Source of the DNA: Allantophomopsis cytisporea
Lineage: Eukaryota; Ascomycota; Leotiomycetes; Phacidiales; Phacidiaceae
Length of the DNA: 64,000 bases
Direction: 5' to 3'
Assembly (NCBI GenBank): GCA_024752435.1
Contig: CP103037.1
Coordinates: 2,046,001 to 2,110,000, forward strand
Shown here: positions 56,461 through 64,000 of the stretch, piece by piece
Numbering within the stretch: the first letter of the stretch is position 1
Layout of the letters: each line of letters starts with the position of its first letter
Made by a program: the position numbers and the translations under genes
The notes under the pieces: model-generated
Told to the model about the DNA's origin: nothing
Seen by the model: the letters and a program-made list of their open reading frames with translations, nothing else
Database searches by the model: none

Positions 56461-59225
56461 CTAATAATAAATCTTCTCGCTCCAAATTGGTGGTCTAGCA
56501 GTCTCATGATCCCAAACAAGCTTATTCTTGTCATCCAAGCTGGCGCCCTCGTCGGTGCACGTAACAACCTTACTGTTGTGTGCGACCTCTTGCTTTGAGA
56601 TACCGGCTGGATCACGCGGAATCCAGACGATTGGTGCCTCTGATCTCACAGATGGTGGATAATAAGCATCGCGCTGGATTTCCTCAGAGTAAAGGTGGTC
56701 GTAATCAATCGAGCCTTCCGGTACGAGGCGGCGGAGGGTGGTGTAGTCTGTGTAAATATGGGGCTTGAGGAACTTCTGTAGCATGCTTGGTGTAGGAGTG
56801 GCGACAGCGGTGGTATCAGTGGACGTCTTTGCCATGGACGCGGCCTTCTCGGTCGGCGGGGAGTCAGAGCCGGCTTCGAGGTCGAGGGTGCGGTGGGCTT
56901 CCTCTTCAGCTTCGAGGGACTTGGGGAGGTTGGCGAGGAGGGGGCCAAGGGCGGAGTTGAGGGATGCGTGGAAGAGAATAGTGAAGATAAGGAAGGCGAT
57001 GGTGAGAACTAGCGGACCCCATGCGAGAGAGGTGGCCATGAGACCGATCATGCATACCTCAGCAAGGTAGAGGCCAGTGAAGAGCTGCTTCAGTGCGCGT
57101 GGGTAGATAAGGCCTTGGGTGTCGACCTGGGAAACCTGTACGTAGAGGATGTTGTAGCGGAATGCGATGTAGAACAGGAAGAGACCGATAGTTGCGAAGC
57201 CGAGAATGAGCGGTGCAATCATCGAGTAGGTAATACCTAATAGCATGTAAGTAAGAAACCACGAGCATTCGCATGGCTATTAACTTACCAATAACAACGA
57301 TGTTTGTGTAGACTGGGAGAAGACTACCCCATTGTGGTCCACTAAGGTTTGTCCACTTGTTGTACATCTTTCTTGGAGTCTTGGCAAGCAACTTGTACAT
57401 AACCCAGAAGATAACGGTGCCGACAACGTTTGATAAGGTCTTAGAACTGATGGCTAAACCCTGCAGGATGAAGAAGGAAATGTAAAAGTTTGATGCCTTT
57501 GGCAAGTTGGAGGAAAGAATGGATGGTACTGATCCGGGGTTATCCTTGACCTTTTTAATAGTGGCCACAGCGGAGGAACTGATGGTGGTGACCAAGAAGA
57601 CTTGAATGACCTGGAAGGCGAAGTATGCGTTCTGGGTGAACAGTTCGACGCGGGCAAGGGATGGTTCACCAGCCAGCTTAGCGCAGACTATACTTGTTTA
57701 GTAAACGAAAAGATGAGAGCAGTAAACGGGAATGGAGACTTACTTCTCATGACAACTGGTACGAGGGACATAAGAATCGCAAGCAAGACAGATGGAAGAA
57801 GACCAGTTACGAGACCGAGAATAACAGATGGGATATCGTTGATGAAATCCAACCATGGGAGAAGTTCAGTGAGCGAGTCGATATTGGAAATGGTACCGAC
57901 GACAGCGACTGGAATAGCCCAAAAAATAATCATAGCAGTGATGAAAGCGATGACGGCAAATCGTCGAATCACCTTCTGCCACCAACTGATTCTGAGCGAG
58001 CCCCAAACAATCTCCTCCGGCTTGACACCAATGTATCGTTCGGACATGTGCAAAGCTTGGTGATGGGAAAGCGACTGGTAAGCGGCTTGAGCATCAGATT
58101 GACGCTTGAACTCAATGAAAACAGCAGGAATGAGATCATTTGGATTCTTGTCGGCGCGGTAAGCCTCCTGCGCAGCCTCAGTGTCGGGAATAAGGTGGGC
58201 AAGCTGTTCGCGGGCCCAGTCAATGGTATCGACCTTTGGACCAAACAATCCGAACTTCCCAGTCTTGTGTGTTGGACGCTTCTTGTCCTCTAACCAGCGG
58301 CGGGCGACAGATCCAGACGCCTCATCAAGTGGAGTTTCCTCGTCATGGGATGCACCGTTTTTCAATGCCTTCAGTCTGTTGGCATTGGCGGTCTTAATGA
58401 GCTTCGTTTCGGCAGTCTCCAGTTTGATAGCAGCAGTGTCACGCTTGTCGACCAGCTCATCGACCTTGTCGGTATCACCAGAAATCCAAACACGAACGAC
58501 GGATTCGCCAAACACTTGTCGGAGCTTAGCCTCGTTGAGGTACTGCTTTGGAACGGAAGTGAAAAGGACAGTTCTGGACGAGATACGGTTCGAGTACATT
58601 GGCGAGAGCAAGAAAGCTTGACGAATGTTGATGTAGAATATGCATTCCCTTGTGATGAGGAAGAGAATGAATCCGAAGTAACACCATGCAATTAGAGCAT
58701 GTGCGTACAATCGGTTACGACCCGCGGAGTTGGAGGTATCGATGTTGCTATAACTGAGTATATTCAATCCTTTTGCGCCCATACCACCAGTAGCATTGAC
58801 TGGGAAAAGAATTGGCCATGTCATGATACATCCCACAAAGGCGATGAGGCTGACCAAGCGCATGTATCGAAGAAAGAGATAGGAATCGAGAGATTGATGA
58901 CGAAGAGCCCATGTGTCGGGTAGTTTCCAAAAGGGCATTATCCAGTTGAATAATCCATCGGGTAGAGGAGGGGTACGCTCTCTATCAAGACAATTAGTAT
59001 AAAATATTGATACGATTGAGTAGAATTCCACACGTACTCTTCTCTGAAAGAACCCACGTAGGATCTTGGAGCATAATTGCGCTTGTATCTTGGACGTATG
59101 ATCAAGAATATGGCCACATATACACCTGCAAGAGCGAGGACAGGAACGAGAGTTGCGACCAGGGCAGAGACGGAGCTGTCGTTGTCATTCGGATCCGTAG
59201 CGGAACCTGCTTGACCGGTACTCAT
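56461..59225 (-). CDS. CSC1: CSC1/OSCA-family calcium-permeable channel (RSN1 7TM)
   Basis: Predicted multi-pass osmo- or mechanosensitive cation channel of the OSCA/TMEM63/CSC1 family, at the plasma or organelle membrane. Four exons are inferred: 59225-59038, 58981-57744, 57687-57289 and 57236-56461, giving 866 residues, with introns of 52-56 nt. An N-terminal helix (LVATLVPVLALAGVYVAIFL) is followed by the late-exocytosis-type segment (LFNWIMPFWKLPD and SYLFLRYMRL). A cytosolic PHM7-like domain follows (SRTVLFTSVPKQYLNEAKLR … AVFIEFKRQSDAQAAYQSL). The seven-helix core starts near residue 390, with FINDIPSVILGLVTGLLPSV and later YFAFQVIQVFLVTT. A cytosolic tail has a Thr/Ala-rich linker and ends PPIWSEKIYY. 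Length and order match fungal homologues. Confidence 0.95.
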
Positions 59226-60955
59226 GATTGGAAGTTTGGTCCTACTTCACAACTGAGATTGAAAATTGGTGAATTAAATCGTGAGGAAGTTGAAAACCCT
59301 CGTATCTCTCTCTTTCTAAAAGGAAAAAAAGGGAAGTAATTATGGTTGGGGAGGGGTGTATGGTTAAAGTATTCAAGAAAATGCCACGCAGAAGTCCGGA
59401 TTTCTGCGAAATGATGTCGATGGGGCCTGTCGAAAAGCACTGACCACACTGGGACGGTAGTGGTTGGTGTATTGCCAGACTCTGATCGAGACTGTAGTGA
59501 GGTTAGGACTATTATTTTCGTTACTTGGGTATGTACATCGGTATGAGAGTGTGGCTGCACAGACAGGGAACAGTGACACCAGATATATCTGTAGTCTGCA
59601 GTCCCTTCAAAAGTCCCTGGCACGACCTTGTTCTGGTCGAATGATCTTTGTGGATGCACTACTTACTGGTGTACTGTGGATTGATGATGGCGCCGGCTAG
59701 AAGTCCCACTGTTATCCCTCTTGCTCTGTCCACACGGTGAAGTACCTGTGAACCTAGAGTAAATAGCTCAAGGAGTGGATCCAGATCGATCTTGAGTTTC
59801 AACTTCTCGAGAGGAGTAGCTTTGCTGGTTGGATGGGATTGTACTGCTTTCGGGCGTCGGACGGTGAAGTTTTACAAGATCCCCCCTTTGTGATTGCGGT
59901 GCACGCGCACACTCCACTGACCACTGCTCTCTGCTGCTGTTTCTCTCCGTCGAGTCACCGCGTGTCACTCTGTTTTCGACTTGGTGAATGAACTGCTTTA
60001 GCCTTTACAATTGCCGGCAAGTGCTTGGTGTGCGCTCTGTGCGCCACAGAGAACCAAGGCCTGTTGTGTCTGTCAAATTTGACTTTCTGCTCTTTTAATC
60101 TCCCCAAACCGCAACAATAAGGTGGAGAATGAGGTAATTGGGCGTACGAATCCCGGTGAAATATGGTAGAATAAAAAAGAAGAAGAAAAGCACTGCTGCA
60201 GCATACAGTCAGTATCTTTTTTTTTACTGATCAGGGTACGTACTGCACGGACAATCGCTGATTCCTGCTGCTCTGATTCAATTGAGCGAGGAATGCTGCT
60301 GGGGTAAATTACTATCCGGGATATTGTTTCCGTGTGCGGGAAGTATTCATAAAGCGGTTAAGTCTTAGGAGTGTATACTCTAATGAGAAGGTTGGATGCT
60401 GGAAGTCGATGATGTCGTTGTGACGATAGCCCAGAGTCGACAATTATCTGGGTACTGTAGAATAGTTTGTGTATTCGTATGGTCTTGAGCCGTTGATTGC
60501 AAAGGCATACAACCGCCGCTCCAACAACGATAGATTTTGATTGATTTTACGGAGATGCCGTGGCCATTTTCGAATCTATCTATCGTCAAGAAGTTAATTC
60601 TTTCGATTCACTGAACGGCTTACTTTACTTTCAGGTCGACAGGGTTACGGATGGCGGATTCGAAACTCAGGCATGAGCATGATAGATATGACGCTGTGCT
60701 ATGCGTGCTGTGTTGTGCTTGTCATTGTTTGCGACAGCCACCACCAAATAAACAGGGTTTTCATGTCCCGCTACCTATTCAAGCCATCATCACCAGCATC
60801 CTTCCCACCAGCACACACACAATAGGGATTACAACCCCTCGATTTTTGCTCAACTCAAATCACTCTCATCAATTACCAAAGGAAAACCAACAATCGCATC
60901 GCAAGAATAGATGCCGTCACTTTGAGATCAGCGTCTCCCATCTCCCGTCGTGTAC

Positions 60956-60989
<34 letters not shown>

Positions 60990-63589
60990 CTACTGTTCTG
61001 CATTCAACAGTACTCTATCGAGACTACGTACAGTACCTATACAACTCCGCAAATTCAAGTCTACTTTGCCATTACGCACCACGCCCTCCTTTAAACATGC
61101 GGTAAGTTAAGCACAAGGTGGTTAGCCGTTCTGCTCAGCTCCTTCGTCCTGCGATCAAAGGTCCATGGAGATCGAGCCCCTTGTGGCTGGAAAGCAAAAG
61201 ATCGATAGGACCAATCTATTCAGCAAACTTATCCATTGGACGAAGACGCATTCAGGATCTCAGGATGAGGGGGCCACCTGGAAGGGTTCCCCATACCTGT
61301 TCGCCGTACTCCGTATCACGAACGGCATAAAGTCTCTGTCGATTTGTACACAGTACATACTTGATGTCTTTGTACGCAGTACGTTCTACGTGTATGTACG
61401 ATAGGCATGACACTGAGGCACCGCGTATGTGTATATGCATGTGCAATGTGCGATATACTCAACTTACTCGACATACTGCATACATTGAATGATAAGGTAC
61501 CTTGAGAAGTTCACGCGCAGTCATACGCAGGCACAGCATTGTTGACACTTGTACTGCATACGAAAAAAAATAGTAACTCTTCAGTACCTGCTCAGTACAA
61601 TATGGGTGTAGCAGAGACATGAGAACTTCATGTTCCCTTCCATCCCAATCCAGCTATGCGGTTCAGTAATGATCATGAAATCACTAAGTACCTTACGATA
61701 CGCGAGCTAGAGATCAGGAGCGCTTTCTGTCACCTTGAGCCTGAGCCTTGGAATCAAACAACAGCGAAATTCTGTCCGCATGGGCTGCAGATCCAACCAA
61801 GCGGGAAGGGAAGATCTAAGGGAAGCAAGCCAATCACATTCTTGAAACTTGGGACCGTCAAACAACCACCATGCTCTAGCTCTACAGTACGATGTATGAA
61901 ATGTGGTAATTATTGGAGTATGTACATGTCGTCTCAGTTGCAACAGCATCATAAGCACGTTATTTCGCAAAAAATGTTTGAATATTCCAACCTACGCTGT
62001 AAATGTTTCAAGACTAGCATTCACAGCCTATCGGGTTGAAACTTCAGTCTGAACCCACGGTTCATAGCCAGAAGCAGAGCCAAAATCAACACACTCAGCT
62101 CAAGCGACCGACCCAGACTTTACGTGGGCGCGGGAACTCCGTCGCTTCGCAGCAACTGAACCCCTGTCAAGCTGAACTCCGCACAAAGTTAACCGAGCCG
62201 AGCAGAGCCCTCTTGAAAATTTTCGACCAGCTACACGCCTTACGACGTTAACAGCATCACAGCGATATCAACTACCAACTATCAACTATCCAATATCGAC
62301 CGCAGTCTACAGCCACCAAGATGTGAATTTATGGCATGACTTTCAGGAATAGGGAAGCCGCATGAAGGCCACATCATGGTCGTAAGCCTTCAATCACAGT
62401 ATATCCGATAAGTACAAACTTGTCACCAGAAGGCTTGCTCTGGTGCTCTACCAGTTTGAACTTCATCAAATCAGCTGCTTCGCTTCGTAGACCTTTCCAC
62501 CCATGATGGTCGGAGCAATGAAGATCCTTGCGCAAGCTCTTCTCGCAAGTTCGTTGAGCTCGTGAGCCTTGTGGGGTGGGAAATTGGCTGCAATATGGAA
62601 ATTGATGATCTAGGCCCTAAGACGCGACTAAAGTATCAGTATTGCGCAGTCTGCACGGCCCTGAAATTAATATCAAATTATCAGACAGAGGATTTTTAGG
62701 GAGGTATAGCAGGAGTGGGAGAGCAAAAAAGAGACAGAAAAACCAAGCCAAACACAGCTTCGCAAGGTTTTGAATTATGGAAAAGCTTGTTGCATGGCAA
62801 CCATCCCTGTACATATAAAAAATCGTAGTAGATTGGACGACAAGTGTAGAATAGAGTAGATATACATTTGAATATGCTTGAAAAGAACCCTGACGAGCTG
62901 ATCGCTGGAATCCGACAATATTCACTCGCTCACTCAACCAGTGATCCATGCTCCGCCCTTGGAAATACCTCAAACATCTCCGAGGCTGGAGATGAGGCTC
63001 CTCACAACCTCCACAAGGCTCAGACGAGACGAGACCACATTTATCATTCATTCCATTTTCTCCCTCTTATCGCACCCGTTACGGCACGACTCCGAGACCC
63101 ACCCCTCGACCTCAAAGTCACATGTCCTCGCCCGAGTCAATTGTGATGAAGATCGACCTTGCAAAGACTCACTAAGCATCAAGCTTCATCATCATAAGGC
63201 AGGAGAGTGAATCAATTCGAAATCAAGTGCGAACGAACGAACGAAGAGATGAAGAGATTGTTAAGCGGTCTGATGCTCTGTTTATTGGACGGAATGAGAT
63301 CGGCAACTGAGAGCCGGCAAGAACCGTTATTGTGATTGAGTTTCTGCTCTGCTTAAACGTGTTGCTGGATGACTCTGTCAAATGATATGAAACGTAAGAT
63401 CAAATATCGGAAATTGAGTTTGAGTGCTTACATTTAAACATGTTTATCGACTTGCTTCTAGTTAGTACTTCTTTGCGTTCGACTTGAAGGACCCATTTTC
63501 TATTGGGCCTTATGCCTTAGGAAACAGCTTACGTCTTAGATTAACGAAATCAGGTATATTTATGAGTATGGATTGAAAAGTCAACGATT
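59226..63589. other. Gene-poor region before the tRNA
   Basis: No supported protein gene. The first few hundred bases are the presumed CSC1 promoter and leader. ORFs at 61656-62039 (127 codons with one C-x2-C pair), 61165-61404 and 62868-63146 have no recognisable domain. A TACTCCGTA word lies at 61307-61315. Confidence 0.45.
60959..60988. repeat. TA dinucleotide microsatellite
   Basis: About fourteen uninterrupted TA units in non-coding DNA. Confidence 0.95.
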
Positions 63590-63662
63590 GGCCGGGTAGC
63601 TCAGTTGGTAGAGCGTCTGCCTAACACGCAGAAGGTCGCGGGTTCAAGCCCCGTCTCGACTA
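63590..63662 (+). tRNA. tRNA-Val (anticodon AAC)
   Basis: A 73-nt cloverleaf without intron. The D arm is GCTC/GAGC, and the anticodon arm TCTGC/GCAGA has loop CTAACAC, placing AAC at positions 34-36. The T arm GCGGG/CCCGT has the standard loop TTCAAGC. A-box (TAGCTCAGTTGG) and B-box (GGTTCAAGCC) promoters are intact. The acceptor stem is imperfect: 3:70 is C-A, and 1:72 and 6:67 are G-T pairs. It may be a slightly degraded but transcribed copy. Confidence 0.9.
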
Positions 63663-63698
63663 CAATGTCTAAACTACATCACCAAATGTGGGCTGAAC

Positions 63699-63703
63699 TT
63701 TTT
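63699..63703 (+). terminator. RNA polymerase III terminator of tRNA-Val
   Basis: Run of five T about 37 bp after the tRNA, with a second T5 run at 63707-63711. It is somewhat distant, but no earlier T4 run exists on the coding strand. Confidence 0.45.
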
Positions 63704-64000
63704 GCATTTTTGACAAATCATCAAGTGTTATTGTCTATTTAATATAATACGACCAGACGGATTTGGAATTGGGTTTATTATACATACATACATATACCTT
63801 TAATATGCGTTTGTTGTTTTTCTCTATTTTTTATTTTGGTCTTCGTGGATATTGGAACCGAAAGTGTCTTCTCGCTTGAATAGGCATTTGAATTTCATGA
63901 CAGTATGTATCAACGCAAAGTATTTTGGTAGTTATGATATGTAGAGTATATAACCTGTAGCTGTTCAATAAAGAAGACTATGAACCTGTATCTATTTCAA

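Noticed and set aside
1..64000. CRISPR arrays, bacterial operons, transposases, rRNA genes
   Set aside because: None seen. Repeats are coding minisatellites or microsatellites, and gene structure is eukaryotic throughout.

Overview
This window reads as nuclear DNA of a filamentous ascomycete (Pezizomycotina). The genes have short GT-AG introns, mostly 50-60 nt. Ascomycete-type genes are present: an EF-hand external NADH dehydrogenase, the inositol-phosphoceramide synthase subunit Kei1, a CSC1-type channel and a GT34 glycosyltransferase. Spacing is loose and intergenic DNA is rich in simple repeats. From protein resemblance I would guess Leotiomycetes, near Botrytis/Sclerotinia, but no phylogeny was run. 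All gene models were built by hand from splice signals, reading phase and family motifs. Every spliced model given with exon coordinates sums to a whole number of codons.

Layout. 0.1-3.9 kb: a SNF2-family chromatin remodeller with a C-terminal zinc-binding region. 5.7-21.7 kb: housekeeping genes (eIF2B alpha, a NECAP-like endocytic protein, a Cys-rich putative zinc-binding protein) interleaved with four small two-exon genes, all on the minus strand. Their conceptual products (80-109 aa) share an N-terminal signature, an intron at the same phase splitting a Ser codon, and a Y-x(n)-H-E-x-[IVL]-[AS]-[VIL] core. I recognise no named family here, and this is the strongest candidate for something undescribed. 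A truncated possible fifth member lies at 15.3-15.5 kb. 21.7-31.3 kb: about 9.6 kb with no gene I can support.

31.3-34.3 kb: a secreted protein of about 1006 residues, built of three internal repeat arrays, a collagen-like Gly/Gln tract and three C-terminal LysM modules. 35.2-46.2 kb is a compact housekeeping block: uridine kinase/UPRT, GID8, a small membrane-protein candidate, an external NADH dehydrogenase, NOP53, a Rab6/Ypt6 GTPase and Kei1. 48.7-59.2 kb: sulfite reductase beta subunit, a GT34 glycosyltransferase and a CSC1/OSCA channel. 59.2-63.6 kb is gene-poor and ends with a tRNA-Val(AAC) that has an imperfect acceptor stem.

No operon-like functional cluster is visible. Several products belong to the secretory and membrane system (NECAP, Ypt6, Kei1, GT34, CSC1), but this could be coincidence. 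No transposase, viral, CRISPR or rRNA sequence was found.
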